In this document: one piece after another, positions 51,031-61,166 of the stretch
Layout: the number at the start of each line of letters is the position of its first letter
How positions within the stretch are numbered: the first letter of the stretch is position 1
Source: Sulfuricella sp.
GTDB lineage: Bacteria; Pseudomonadota; Gammaproteobacteria; Burkholderiales; Sulfuricellaceae
Assembly: GCA_028714955.1 (NCBI GenBank)
Contig: JAQTLK010000002.1
Location: 1-64,000 of the forward strand
DNA length: 64,000 nt
Direction of reading: 5' to 3'
Made by a program: the position numbers and the translations under genes
Notes under the pieces: generated by a model
Told to the model about the DNA's origin: nothing
Databases searched by the model: none
The model's input: only the letters and a program-made list of their open reading frames with translations

Positions 51031-51272
51031 TCAGACGCTCCTGCCGGGGTAACGTCGATGTGCTGGGCATCGCTGCGGCGCAGCATGATGTCTGTGGTGC
51101 CGATACGGACATGCAAGGGGCCGGCGAATTTGGCGCGCCGCACCAGGTCGATGCGTTTGCCAATACGGAAACCCATCGCGGCGAGACGATGGTAAAGCGC
51201 CTCATCGGTATGCAGCGCGGCGATGGTGGCGGATTCGCCGGGCTTGAGGGTGGAGAGTCTGACCGTATTCAT
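51027..51272 (-). CDS. feoA: ferrous iron transport protein A
   Basis: LSTLKPGESATIAALHTDEALYHRLAAMGFRIGKRIDLV; overlaps feoB. Confidence 0.9.
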   Translation of the reverse strand: MNTVRLSTLKPGESATIAALHTDEALYHRLAAMGFRIGKRIDLVRRAKFAGPLHVRIGTTDIMLRRSDAQHIDVTPAGASE

Positions 51273-51521
51273 GACTTCTTTTTTGCAAATAAGAATAGTT
51301 CTTGATTGTCCCATAACATTGATGTTTGTGGAAGTCGAATGCGCTTGGCGGTGGCTCCATTGCCTGAAAGCTGCGGTGGCGGAATGGATATGTTTCTGGA
51401 ATGCGGCTAGAATCATCTGCACCACCAACGAGCAAGCCGGACAATCTGACGATATGTCGGCGCGTCCCTGCCCGGAAATTTTTCCGCCGCGCACGCAATC
51501 ATGTGGCGCAAGGGGTTTTTT

Positions 51522-52997
51522 ATGAAACTAATTCCTACAGTTTTATGCGGCGGGGCCGGTTCCCGCCTCTGGCCGGTTTCACGGGAGTTGCATCCCAAGC
51601 CATTCATCCGTCTCGGGGATGGGCAGAGTTTGCTGCAAAAAGCCTGGCTGCGTGGGGCCGTGTTGCCCGGCGTCGCCGAGATGCTGACCGTCACCAACCG
51701 CGAGCTGTTCTTCAAGACCGACGATGAATACCGCGAGGTGGCCGCCATTCCTGCTGCCAAAGACCTGACCAACCGCTTCATCCTCGAGCCATTCGGACGC
51801 AATACCGCGCCTGCCATTGCGGCGGCGGCACTGCAGGTTGCCGCCGCGCATGGCGAAGATGCATGCCTGCTCGTGCTGCCCGCCGACCACCTGATCGCCG
51901 ACCAGGCTGCATTTGCCCGGGCCGTGTCCCGAGCCATGCAGTTGGCCGCCCAGGGCAAGCTGGTTACCTTCGGTATCCAGCCTGACGCGCCGGAAACCGG
52001 ATACGGCTATATCGAGGCCGATCCCGATTTTGTGTTTTCGCTTGAGGGAAGCGGAGAGGAGGAATGCGCGGGCTTAGCTGTTTCGCGCTTTGTCGAAAAA
52101 CCTGATCTGGAAAAGGCGCGGGAGTATGTTGCATCAGGCCGTCATTTATGGAATTCCGGCATGTTCTGCTTCCAGGCTGGCACCATGCTGCGCGAGATGC
52201 AGCAACATTGCCCGGATATCCTGGCGGCCACCCGCGCCTGCCTGGCGCGATCCCGCATCGCTGAAGGCAAGGGTTTCAGCCAGGTGGACCTCGACGCCGC
52301 AACTTTCAGTCTCGTGCCGGACGACTCCATCGATTATGCCGTGCTGGAAAAATCCAGCAATGTTGCCGTTGTGCCATGCAGTATCGGCTGGAGCGACATC
52401 GGTTCATGGACCGCGCTGGGCGACCTTACCGCTCCCGATGCCCAAGGCAACCGCATCGAAGGCGAAGTCACCCTGCATGATGTCAGCAACTGCTATATCC
52501 AGAGCAAGCAACGCATGATCGGCGCTGTGGGCGTCGACGACCTGATCATCATCGACACGCCAGACGCTATCCTGGTCGCTGACCGCAGCCGTGCCCAGGA
52601 CGTGAAACACATCTATGCGCGCCTCAAGGCGACAGGCCATAAAGCCTACCGCCTGCACTCCACCGTGCATCGCCCATGGGGTACTTACACGGTGCTGGAA
52701 GAGGGCAGGAACTTCAAGATCAAACGCATCGAAGTCAAACCCGGCGCCAGCCTCAGCCTGCAAATGCATCATCATCGCAGTGAACACTGGATCGTCGTCA
52801 GCGGCATGGCGCGGGTGGTGAATGGACAGCAGGAATTGTTCGTCAACACCAACGAATCCACCTATATCCCCGCCGGACACAGGCACCGCCTGGGAAACCC
52901 CGGCCTGCTCAATCTGGTGATGATCGAGGTGCAGAGCGGTGAATATCTGGGAGAAGACGATATCGTGCGTTTTGATGATGTATATGGACGGACATAA
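51522..52997 (+). CDS. manC: mannose-1-phosphate guanylyltransferase / mannose-6-phosphate isomerase
   Basis: IPTVLCGGAGSRLWPVSRELHPKPF; FVEKPDLEKA; C-terminal cupin HRPWGTYTVLEEG..HRSEHWIVV. Confidence 0.95.
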   Translation: MKLIPTVLCGGAGSRLWPVSRELHPKPFIRLGDGQSLLQKAWLRGAVLPGVAEMLTVTNRELFFKTDDEYREVAAIPAAKDLTNRFILEPFGRNTAPAIAAAALQVAAAHGEDACLLVLPADHLIADQAAFARAVSRAMQLAAQGKLVTFGIQPDAPETGYGYIEADPDFVFSLEGSGEEECAGLAVSRFVEKPDLEKAREYVASGRHLWNSGMFCFQAGTMLREMQQHCPDILAATRACLARSRIAEGKGFSQVDLDAATFSLVPDDSIDYAVLEKSSNVAVVPCSIGWSDIGSWTALGDLTAPDAQGNRIEGEVTLHDVSNCYIQSKQRMIGAVGVDDLIIIDTPDAILVADRSRAQDVKHIYARLKATGHKAYRLHSTVHRPWGTYTVLEEGRNFKIKRIEVKPGASLSLQMHHHRSEHWIVVSGMARVVNGQQELFVNTNESTYIPAGHRHRLGNPGLLNLVMIEVQSGEYLGEDDIVRFDDVYGRT

Positions 52998-53139
52998 CCC
53001 CGTCTTCCTGGCGCCCCATGTTGCACTGGTTGCGGAGTGTCGAAATTATTTACACTTGCGCCGAGAAGTCAAGAATCCACCTCTGCGCAAGGCAAATATG
53101 TAATTGTTATCTATCTGTAAATTTTTGCGTTTCACATGA

Positions 53140-53155
53140 TGGAACGAATTTTGCT
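53140..53155 (+). promoter_or_regulatory. candidate sigma-54 (-24/-12) promoter
   Basis: TGGAACGaattTTGCT, 11 of 12 specified positions of TGGCACGN4TTGCW. Confidence 0.65.
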
Positions 53156-53257
53156 AAACTGTATGTGAATTTAGCTTCTTGTCCAATCTCGATCTGGAAT
53201 AAGTCATTTTATTTTGGATGGTGTGCAATGACATAAGGACGCTTCAAGGAGAACGAC

Positions 53258-53908
53258 TTGAACACCAGGGGACACCAGAATGGCGAAACGGGGAATGCGC
53301 AATTTCCTGCTGAACTCGCCGATCAAGCGAAATCCGTAGATGAGTCGCGCAGGGGCTTCACCAAGTCCGGCTTGGCTTTGTCCGGCGTGCTTCTTACGCT
53401 CGCCAGCCGTCCAGTGCTCGGCGATTTTGTGTGCAAAACGCCATCAGGCTTCCTTTCCGGCAATGTTAGCGTCCATGGCAACCCCCAGACATGTGGCGGG
53501 CTGACGCCAGGCTACTGGGGCAACAAGCCTGAGAATTGGCCGTCGCCATACAAGGCGGGAACATGTTCTGGCGATGCGAAAGACTGCAACCATCCGGGAA
53601 ACTGGACGACCGCCAGTGCCACCAAGTTTATGGCTGTATTCAATTGCAACAATCATGGGTCGATTTACTCCTCATACACCCTGTTTCAGGTAATCTGGCT
53701 GGGAGGAGGGGGCGACCCTGACCAGCTGGGCGCTCACGTCGTTTCGGCACTGCTCAACGCGAGAAGTGGCTACACGCCAGTGCTGGGCGAAACGCAGCTT
53801 ATAAACATGTTCAACGAATGGAACCAGAACGGCTATTTCGAACCGACTGCGGGGGTTAAATGGTATGGGGCCGATATCGTTGCTTACCTGAAAACCACCA
53901 TGTCCTGA
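53258..53908 (+). CDS. exported Cys/Gly/Asn-rich protein with TPGYW motif (candidate cassette substrate)
   Basis: SRRGFTKSGLALSGVLLTLASRPVLG leader; CGGLTPGYWGNKPENWP; TTG start. Confidence 0.7.
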   Translation: MNTRGHQNGETGNAQFPAELADQAKSVDESRRGFTKSGLALSGVLLTLASRPVLGDFVCKTPSGFLSGNVSVHGNPQTCGGLTPGYWGNKPENWPSPYKAGTCSGDAKDCNHPGNWTTASATKFMAVFNCNNHGSIYSSYTLFQVIWLGGGGDPDQLGAHVVSALLNARSGYTPVLGETQLINMFNEWNQNGYFEPTAGVKWYGADIVAYLKTTMS

Positions 53909-53961
53909 CAAGGTATGCCCGATCATCCCCGGCAGAAAAATGGTTTAAACAAGAATCAAGA

Positions 53962-54240
53962 ATGATGTGGCGAGTGATATCCGCTCATGCGCTTCATTTC
54001 CGTTCCTGGGATGATGAGTTTGTCGTCTACAACAGCCTTTCAGGCGATACGCACCTGCTTGGTGCGGCTGCCGCACATGTCCTGTCGGAATTGCAGCGGA
54101 CCCCAGCGGAAGCGGTTACTCTGGCTGGATCGCTCGCGCCTGTATTGCAGACCAGTTTCGATGAGGAACTCGTGCTTGAAACTGAACGCCTGCTCGCGGA
54201 ACTCGACAGACTGGCACTCATTGAACGTAGCCGATTTTGA
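53962..54240 (+). CDS. PqqD-like protein (HPr-rel-A system type)
   Basis: WDDEFVVYNSLSGDTHLLGAAAAHVLSEL; overlaps kinase gene. Confidence 0.75.
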   Translation: MMWRVISAHALHFRSWDDEFVVYNSLSGDTHLLGAAAAHVLSELQRTPAEAVTLAGSLAPVLQTSFDEELVLETERLLAELDRLALIERSRF

Positions 54241-55151
54241 ATATTTCCGCATTGACGCTCCCGGAACTCGGTTTCCGGCTCAAGACGGCGGGGATTTTCC
54301 TCCAGACCGGTTCGTTTGTTACGCATCTGCGGACTTCGATCGCCAGTGTGGCGGAAGGTATCGGCCTGTTATACGCCGATTATCCCCTGGTGGAACAGGC
54401 GGGTTTCGCGGATTTCCATGTGAGCCTTGCTTGCCCACGCACCCTGCGGCGCTGGTTCAAGCCCCAGGTTTTGTTTCTCTTCGACGGGCGGCCCACCTTC
54501 AAGCCCCTGCCGCTTGACCAGGCGTTTCCAATGTTGGAGTGGGGGCTTAACTGGTGTGTATCGAGCCACGCCAATCGTTATCTGATCATCCATGCGGCGG
54601 TGGTCGAGAAGGGCGGCCATGCTGCCATTTTGCCTGCCCCGCCGGGTTCGGGTAAAAGCACGCTGTGCGCGGCCCTGGTATGCCGCGGTTGGAGATTGCT
54701 TTCGGACGAGCTTGCCCTGGTGCGCGTCAGTGACGGGAGAATCATCCCGCTTCCCCGCCCCATCAGCTTGAAGAACGAATCCATCGATATCATTCGGCAT
54801 TATGAGCCGGATGCGGTTTTTGGTCGCAAGGTCAGCGACACGATGAAGGGCACGGTTGCCCATATGAGAGCGCCCGCGGAAAGTATTGTCCAGGCAATGG
54901 AAACCGCGCGTCCTGCCTGGGTGATTTTTCCGAGGTATCAGGCCGGTGCCGCCACTCGCCTGGAGGTGCTGCCGCGATCGCGAGCCTTTATGCGCGTAGC
55001 GGATAATGCATTTAACTATAGCCTGCTGGGCGTCAGAGGCTTTGAGACTTTGGCGGGCCTGATCGATGCTTCCCTGTGCTATGATTTTTCATATAGCGTC
55101 CTGGACGAAGCCATTGAAAAATTTGCCGCATTAAAGCCGCCAGCCCCCTGA
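54237..55151 (+). CDS. HprK-related kinase
   Basis: P-loop PAPPGSGKSTLCAALVCRGWRLLSDELALV and PLPRPISLKNESIDII; TTG start overlaps PqqD-like stop. Confidence 0.85.
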   Translation: MNISALTLPELGFRLKTAGIFLQTGSFVTHLRTSIASVAEGIGLLYADYPLVEQAGFADFHVSLACPRTLRRWFKPQVLFLFDGRPTFKPLPLDQAFPMLEWGLNWCVSSHANRYLIIHAAVVEKGGHAAILPAPPGSGKSTLCAALVCRGWRLLSDELALVRVSDGRIIPLPRPISLKNESIDIIRHYEPDAVFGRKVSDTMKGTVAHMRAPAESIVQAMETARPAWVIFPRYQAGAATRLEVLPRSRAFMRVADNAFNYSLLGVRGFETLAGLIDASLCYDFSYSVLDEAIEKFAALKPPAP

Positions 55152-55152
55152 A

Positions 55153-56232
55153 GTGAATTCACAACCCCTGGTATTGCGAGCGTTCCGGCAACCCGGTTCG
55201 TTGCGTTCCCTGAGTCTGGAAGACTGGGATTTGCTCTTGCGTCAAGCGCGGCATGCCAATTTGTTGGCACGGCTCCATGCTTTGCTCGACGAGCACGGCC
55301 TGCTCGAGCAGGTGCCGCAGCAGCCGCGCGAGCACCTTGAATGGTCGCACGCCATAGCAGAAAGGCACACACAAGCCATTCGCTGGGAAGTAGGCAGGAT
55401 TCAAAAAGCCATGGCAGAGGTCGGGGTGCCGATCATTCTCCTCAAGGGCGCCGCCTATGTCATGGCAAATCTGCCGTTGGCCCAGGGGCGCCTCTTTTCC
55501 GATATCGACATCATGGTGCCCAAAGAAAGCCTCAATGCGGTAGAGGCGGCCTTGATGCTTCACGGCTGGGCCGCAACGCACCACGATGCCTATGACCAGC
55601 GCTACTATCGCGCCTGGATGCACGAATTGCCTCCCATGCGGCATGTCAAGCGATCAACGGTGATCGACGTGCATCACGCGATCCTGCCGGAAACGGCTTC
55701 TCTTCACCCCGATCCGGCAAAGCTTCGTGCCGCGGCATGTGCGCTGGATGGCCACGATGGTCTTCGGGTGTTTGCCCCTTCCGATATGGTTCTGCACAGT
55801 GCCGCCCATCTCTTTCATGACGGGGAGATGGAGAATGGCTTGCGCGACCTGATCGATATTCATAGCTTGTTGTGCCATTTCGGGGGCTTGCCGATGTTCT
55901 GGCCAGATATCGTCGAACGGGCGCGTGAACTCGAATTGACGCGCCCCCTTTTTTACGCCTTGCGTTATGCCGCGCTTATCCTGCATACGCCCATCCCGGC
56001 AGATATAGAGGAAGCAGCCAGCAGGACAGGCCGCCCCAACCGGCTCATGCTGGCGTTCATGGACAGCCTCTTTACCCGTGCGTTGCTGCCCGTTCACCCA
56101 AGCTGCTCGGATGGCCTGAGCAGCAGTGCACGCTGGATGCTCTATGTTCGCGCAAACTGGCTGCGCATGCCGCCGTTGCTGCTCGCCCGCCACCTGTTCC
56201 ACAAGGCCTTCATTTCGCCCAAGGCTGAATAG
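55153..56232 (+). CDS. nucleotidyltransferase family protein (NTP_transf_5-like)
   Basis: VPIILLKGAAYVMANLPLAQGRLFSDIDIMVPKESLNAVEAAL; GTG start. Confidence 0.82.
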   Translation: MNSQPLVLRAFRQPGSLRSLSLEDWDLLLRQARHANLLARLHALLDEHGLLEQVPQQPREHLEWSHAIAERHTQAIRWEVGRIQKAMAEVGVPIILLKGAAYVMANLPLAQGRLFSDIDIMVPKESLNAVEAALMLHGWAATHHDAYDQRYYRAWMHELPPMRHVKRSTVIDVHHAILPETASLHPDPAKLRAAACALDGHDGLRVFAPSDMVLHSAAHLFHDGEMENGLRDLIDIHSLLCHFGGLPMFWPDIVERARELELTRPLFYALRYAALILHTPIPADIEEAASRTGRPNRLMLAFMDSLFTRALLPVHPSCSDGLSSSARWMLYVRANWLRMPPLLLARHLFHKAFISPKAE

Positions 56233-56343
56233 GCCAAGCTCATGTATATCCATGTCGAAAAATTTTACACTCATGGTGTGACGTCTTGCCATTAGCCAGT
56301 CATTCAGATTTTTCATTCAGTAGATACAACGAGTTGTAATCAT

Positions 56344-56359
56344 TGGAACAAAAAATGCT
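56344..56359 (+). promoter_or_regulatory. candidate sigma-54 promoter, weaker
   Basis: TGGAACAaaaaATGCT, 9 of 12 specified positions. Confidence 0.4.
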
Positions 56360-56400
56360 GATTGGTGAATGTCCAAAGCAAAAGAGAGAGGGACAGCGCA

Positions 56401-57318
56401 ATGGTTCTATCAGGCAAGTCCTTGGCGGTGCTGGCAATATTGCTCTCGTGGAGCGGCAGTTCCGGAGCCGGGCCCGGATCACCATCAGGGATGGCGGAAA
56501 CAGATGGAAATTCGGACAATCCCCAAGCGCTGGTTGCACTGGCCGTCAGGTACGAGCATGCCGAAGGTGTGCCGCAGGACTATCAGAAGGCCGCCATGCT
56601 TTATTGCCGGGCCGCTCGTCTGGGCTATGCGGACGCCCAGTATGCGCTTGGTTGGATGTATGCCAATGGGCGCGGTGTTTCCAGGGACGATGGCGTGGCC
56701 GCACAACTGTTTGCGATGGCGTCCGGGCAGGGGCACGAATATGCTCGAGTGATGATGCGCTACACCCGGCCTGATGCCTCGACGCCCTTGCCTTCATGCC
56801 TGTTGCCCGAGAAGGCGGCAACAGATGTCGAGGAAGACCCCGATCGCGCTGATGCGGCAAATTTTCCGCAAGGACCCGTCTTCAATCTGGTTCATCAACT
56901 GGCGCCGCGCTATGAGGTGGACCCCAGGCTGGCCTTGGCGATCATCTCGGTGGAATCGGCGTTCAATGTCCGGGCGATATCCCCCAGGAATGCACAGGGT
57001 TTAATGCAGCTCATCCCCGAAACGGCGCAACGCTTCCGTGTCAGGAATGCCTTCGATCCGGCGGAAAATATCAAGGGCGGCCTGGCCTATCTGAAATGGC
57101 TGCTGGCATTCTTCAGGGGTAATGTGCCGCTGGTGGCTGCGGCCTACAATGCCGGGGAGGGGGCGGTGGAGCGGTATCGCGGAATTCCGCCTTACCCTGA
57201 AACCAGGGATTATGTGCGCAGGGTCACGCATCTCTACAGAAAGCCCACGCACCCCTACCAGCACAATGCGACCGAAACATCGTCGTTTGTTATAGTGCCG
57301 GCAGGCTACAGCAAGTAG
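56401..57318 (+). CDS. Sel1-repeat plus lytic transglycosylase (SLT) protein
   Basis: Sel1-like AARLGYADAQYALGWMYANGRGV; SLT VESAFNVRAISPRNAQGLMQLIPETAQRF, AAYNAGEGAV. Confidence 0.88.
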   Translation: MVLSGKSLAVLAILLSWSGSSGAGPGSPSGMAETDGNSDNPQALVALAVRYEHAEGVPQDYQKAAMLYCRAARLGYADAQYALGWMYANGRGVSRDDGVAAQLFAMASGQGHEYARVMMRYTRPDASTPLPSCLLPEKAATDVEEDPDRADAANFPQGPVFNLVHQLAPRYEVDPRLALAIISVESAFNVRAISPRNAQGLMQLIPETAQRFRVRNAFDPAENIKGGLAYLKWLLAFFRGNVPLVAAAYNAGEGAVERYRGIPPYPETRDYVRRVTHLYRKPTHPYQHNATETSSFVIVPAGYSK

Positions 57319-57360
57319 GGCATGGATTATGGGGCTGGCTAGCGTGGCGGCTGGGCTCTC

Positions 57361-58398
57361 TCATTGGGGTGAGGAGAGATGCGCCACGTACCAGTCCATG
57401 GCCTGCTTGAGTCCCTGATCTATCCGGTGGGTCGGCGCGAAGCCCAGCAGCTTGCCGGCCTTGGAGATATCAGCCTGGGAATGGCGCACATCCCCTTCGC
57501 GGAAGTCAACGTACTGCGGGCGGTGGGTTTCAAGATGGGGGAATTGCTCCAGCAGCAATGATCGCATCATTTCATAGAGTTGATTGAGGCTGGTGCGTTC
57601 GTTGAGCGCCACGTTGTAAACCTGGTTGACGGCTTCGGGGTTGTTGGCCAGGGCTGCAAGCAGGTTTGCCTGAACGACGTTGTCGATAAAGCAGAAATCC
57701 CGGCTGGTCTCGCCATCTCCATTGATGTACAGGGCTTGATTCCTGATGAGCGCGGCTACCCACTGGGGGATTACCGCCGCATAAGCGCCGTCAGGATCCT
57801 GTCTTGGACCAAAAATGTTGAAGTAGCGAAGCCCTATGGACTCTGTTCCGTAGCAGCGAGCAAATACATCAGCGTAGAGTTCATTGACGTATTTTGTGAC
57901 TGCATAAGGAGAAAGCGGCTTTCCAATCACGGTTTCCACCTTGGGAAGGTCTGGGTGGTCGCCATAAGTTGAACTGGACGCGGCATAAACGAAGCGCTTG
58001 ACGGCGGCATCGCGGGCCGCTACCAGCATGTTCAGGAAGCCTGAAATATTGTTCTCGTTGGCCAGGATGGGGTCTTCGATGGAGCGAGGCACGGATCCCA
58101 ATGCTGCCTCATGCAAGACATAATCCACGTTTCTGCTGGCGCGTTTGCAATCTTCGAGATTGCGGATGTCGCCCTCGATGAAGGTGAAATTGTGCCAGGC
58201 TTCCGGCCCGACCAGCTTCTCGACCTGTTCGAGGTTATGCCTGTAGCCAGTTGAGAAATTGTCCAGCCCGGTTACTTTCTGGTTCAGGCTGAGCAATGCC
58301 TCCAGAAGGTTGGAGCCGATGAATCCGGCGACCCCCGTGACCAGCCAGTGGTATTGGTGATCCCTCAGGTGTTGCTGGGCGTCTTGATATTTTGTCAT
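57361..58398 (-). CDS. UDP-sugar 4-epimerase (WbpP/TviC-like)
   Basis: [51 protein letters not shown]. Confidence 0.9.
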   Translation of the reverse strand: MTKYQDAQQHLRDHQYHWLVTGVAGFIGSNLLEALLSLNQKVTGLDNFSTGYRHNLEQVEKLVGPEAWHNFTFIEGDIRNLEDCKRASRNVDYVLHEAALGSVPRSIEDPILANENNISGFLNMLVAARDAAVKRFVYAASSSTYGDHPDLPKVETVIGKPLSPYAVTKYVNELYADVFARCYGTESIGLRYFNIFGPRQDPDGAYAAVIPQWVAALIRNQALYINGDGETSRDFCFIDNVVQANLLAALANNPEAVNQVYNVALNERTSLNQLYEMMRSLLLEQFPHLETHRPQYVDFREGDVRHSQADISKAGKLLGFAPTHRIDQGLKQAMDWYVAHLSSPQ

Positions 58399-58432
58399 GT
58401 ACGGCCACTCATCGTTAACGTGCAACACTACA

Positions 58433-59713
58433 CTAGAGCCGCCATACGCTGAGGCCGGCCTCGCACAGTGCGTGCTGGTCAAACTGGGATTTTACATCAA
58501 TAAAGCAGCCTTTCCGGATTACCTTGGTCAGGAAATCGCTCAGGGGCCGGGCAAGAAATTCACGGTGTGAAACTGCGGCGATAATTGCCGCCGCCTGTGG
58601 AAGTTCCTCCCAGTCCTCAAGTTTCAGGCCATATTCGTGATGCGCTTCTTTGGCCTCCGCCACGGGGTCGTGGACATGGACCTCGATCCCGTAATCCTGC
58701 AGTTCCTTGATTACGTCGGCGACCTTGGAGTTTCTCAGGTCGGGGCAGTTTTCCTTGAAGGTCAGACCGAGCACGTTGACCTTGGCGCCTCTCACGTGGA
58801 AGCCGGCCTTGATGATCTGCTTTACCGTTTGTTCCGCAACGAACTTGGCCATGCTGTCGTTGATGCGGCGGCCAGCCAGAATGACCTGCGGGATGTAGCC
58901 GATCATTTCCGCCTTGTGGGTAAGGTAGTATGGATCGACGCCGATGCAGTGCCCCCCAACCAGGCCGGGACGGAAGGGAAGAAAATTCCACTTGGTGCCG
59001 GCCGCCTGCAAAACTTCCAGCGTGTCGATCCCCAGTTTGTCGAAAATGATGGCCAGTTCGTTCATCAATGCGATATTCAGGTCGCGCTGGGTGTTTTCGA
59101 TCACTTTGGCGGCCTCGGCGACCTTGATGCTGGATGCGCGGTGAACGCCAGCGGTGATGATGGTTTCGTAGAGTCCAGCCACTTTCTCCAGGGTCTCCGC
59201 ATCATCGCCCGACACGACTTTCAGAATGGTGGTCAGCGTATGTTCCTTGTCGCCGGGGTTGATGCGCTCGGGAGAAAATCCGACGTGAAAGTCTTTTTTC
59301 CATGTCATGCCGGAGTGTTTTTCAAGGATAGGAATGCACACTTCCTCCGTCGCGCCGGGGTAAACCGTGGACTCATAGGTAATGATGGCCCCGCGCTTCA
59401 TATGCCTCCCGACCGTTTCGCTGGCGCCGACGAGCGGCTTGAAATCGGGTTGATGGGCGATGTCCACTGGCGTCGGAACCGCGATCACGATATGGTCGGC
59501 CTGGGATATTTCGGCCGGGTCGGTGGTGACGGTGAGGTGGCTGGCCGCTTGCAGGTCTGAGGTCGAAACTTCACCCGTCGGGTCGATGCAGCGCTTATAG
59601 TTTTCAACTTTGTCGGTGGACAGGTCATAGCCGATGGTGCGCCGTTTCTTCCCAAATTCAACCGCCAGGGGCAAACCCACATATCCGAGACCCACTACAG
59701 CGATGACGCTCAT
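58433..59713 (-). CDS. nucleotide sugar (UDP-HexNAc) dehydrogenase (WbpA/TviB-like)
   Basis: [53 protein letters not shown]. Confidence 0.92.
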   Translation of the reverse strand: MSVIAVVGLGYVGLPLAVEFGKKRRTIGYDLSTDKVENYKRCIDPTGEVSTSDLQAASHLTVTTDPAEISQADHIVIAVPTPVDIAHQPDFKPLVGASETVGRHMKRGAIITYESTVYPGATEEVCIPILEKHSGMTWKKDFHVGFSPERINPGDKEHTLTTILKVVSGDDAETLEKVAGLYETIITAGVHRASSIKVAEAAKVIENTQRDLNIALMNELAIIFDKLGIDTLEVLQAAGTKWNFLPFRPGLVGGHCIGVDPYYLTHKAEMIGYIPQVILAGRRINDSMAKFVAEQTVKQIIKAGFHVRGAKVNVLGLTFKENCPDLRNSKVADVIKELQDYGIEVHVHDPVAEAKEAHHEYGLKLEDWEELPQAAAIIAAVSHREFLARPLSDFLTKVIRKGCFIDVKSQFDQHALCEAGLSVWRL

Positions 59714-60028
59714 AACGAACACTCCCTTGTTATTGTCATATTGAATCGAAGGCAATTTAACAGATATCTCCGCATGCTTCAATCTGGAGAACCGGCATCT
59801 TTTTGAACCCGCATTGTCCATCATCTCACGCCCTAAACGGATAATCCGGGTTGAACGCCGGAAAAATATTTTGCGGTTCACCCGCAGTGGGGCCGAGCTT
59901 ACTTTATGTCGATTACACTGATATCATAAATTGCGAAGGTTATCGATTCTCTACTCGAGTGCCGATGACCAATTCCGGACGGTTTTACGCCAGCCGGATC
60001 TCAATCTGGCGCATGCAAGGAGGCGAAC

Positions 60029-60823
60029 ATGAATAGCAAGACGCTGTTGAATGCCAGGGTCGTTTCTTTTTCGGGTTTTCTTTTGTTCCTGGGGTGTTTC
60101 TTCGCCACCACGATTTGGGGAGGGGAGCTTTCCCAAACCATTGAGGCTGTCAAGCCATCGATCGTCGGAGTCGGCACTTTCCAGAAAACGCGCAGCCCAT
60201 CCCTGAACTTCATGGGGACGGGTTTTGTCGTGGGCAACGGCTCGCTGGTCGTGACCAATGCGCATGTGGTCCCAACGGTACTGGATGTCGATGGGATGGA
60301 ATCCCTTGTCGTTATCGCGGCAAAAAAGGACGGCAAGGAACCCGAGCTCAGGTCAGCGGTACGTGTCGCGCTTGACAAGGAACATGATCTTGAGCTTCTC
60401 AAGATCAGCGGCGAAGCGCTTCCGGCGATGACGCTCGGCGATTCCGGCACGGCCCGGGAAGGCCAAATGTTTGCCTTTACAGGCTTCCCCATCGGCATGG
60501 TCCTGGGGTTCCACCCTGTAACCCATCGCGGCATGCTCTCTTCGATTGCCCCTGTCGTTTTGCCCGTGCTCAACGCCAAGCAACTGGACGTGAAAGTGCT
60601 CGCCCAGCTTCAAAAATCCGCTTATACCGTGTTTCAGCTTGACGGAACCGCCTATCCGGGCAACAGCGGCAGCCCGATCTACGATCCTGAAACGGGGGTC
60701 GTCTACGGGATCATCAACATGGTATTTGTAAAAGGCATAAAGGAAAGCGCGTTGAGCCATCCGAGCGGCATTACTTACGCGATTCCGAGTAACTATGTGC
60801 GCGACCTGTTGCAGGGGAAATAA
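60029..60823 (+). CDS. exported trypsin-like serine peptidase
   Basis: GTGFVVGNGSLVVTNAHVV; LDKEHDLELLKI; YPGNSGSPIYD. Confidence 0.85.
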   Translation: MNSKTLLNARVVSFSGFLLFLGCFFATTIWGGELSQTIEAVKPSIVGVGTFQKTRSPSLNFMGTGFVVGNGSLVVTNAHVVPTVLDVDGMESLVVIAAKKDGKEPELRSAVRVALDKEHDLELLKISGEALPAMTLGDSGTAREGQMFAFTGFPIGMVLGFHPVTHRGMLSSIAPVVLPVLNAKQLDVKVLAQLQKSAYTVFQLDGTAYPGNSGSPIYDPETGVVYGIINMVFVKGIKESALSHPSGITYAIPSNYVRDLLQGK

Positions 60824-61019
60824 GGCAAGCCCGCCCTGCGTCAGCTGCGGCGGGCTGAAGGCTTGACGGGGATCGCCAGTGCATAGACCAGCATCCTGCA
60901 CACAGGACGCTGGAATTACCGTCAATATTTCGACATCATTGTTAAGCACTCGGCGCCGAGCAACGCTGCGGCAGCCGTCTTTAAAAACCAAACCTCAAAA
61001 AATCAAGGGGCTATCAATA

Positions 61020-61035
61020 TGGCATATTCATTGCG
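61020..61035 (+). promoter_or_regulatory. candidate sigma-54 promoter, weaker
   Basis: TGGCATAttcaTTGCG, 9 of 12 specified positions; about 130 bp upstream of the glycosyltransferase gene. Confidence 0.45.
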
Positions 61036-61166
61036 TGCAGGGATGACTGACATCTGAAATTATCCGGATGGGATGGATGCCGGAATGAACAAGGGCATCT
61101 TCAGCGGTTCGAGCTGCGAGATATTAAGCGGTTCAGTGCACTTGAAAAACTCGCGAGGAACATGAA

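Noticed and set aside
51340-51395. Possible sigma-54 site upstream of manC (cggtggctccattgcc)
   Set aside because: Correct GG-N10-GC spacing but poor match at most other positions; expected often by chance in GC-rich DNA
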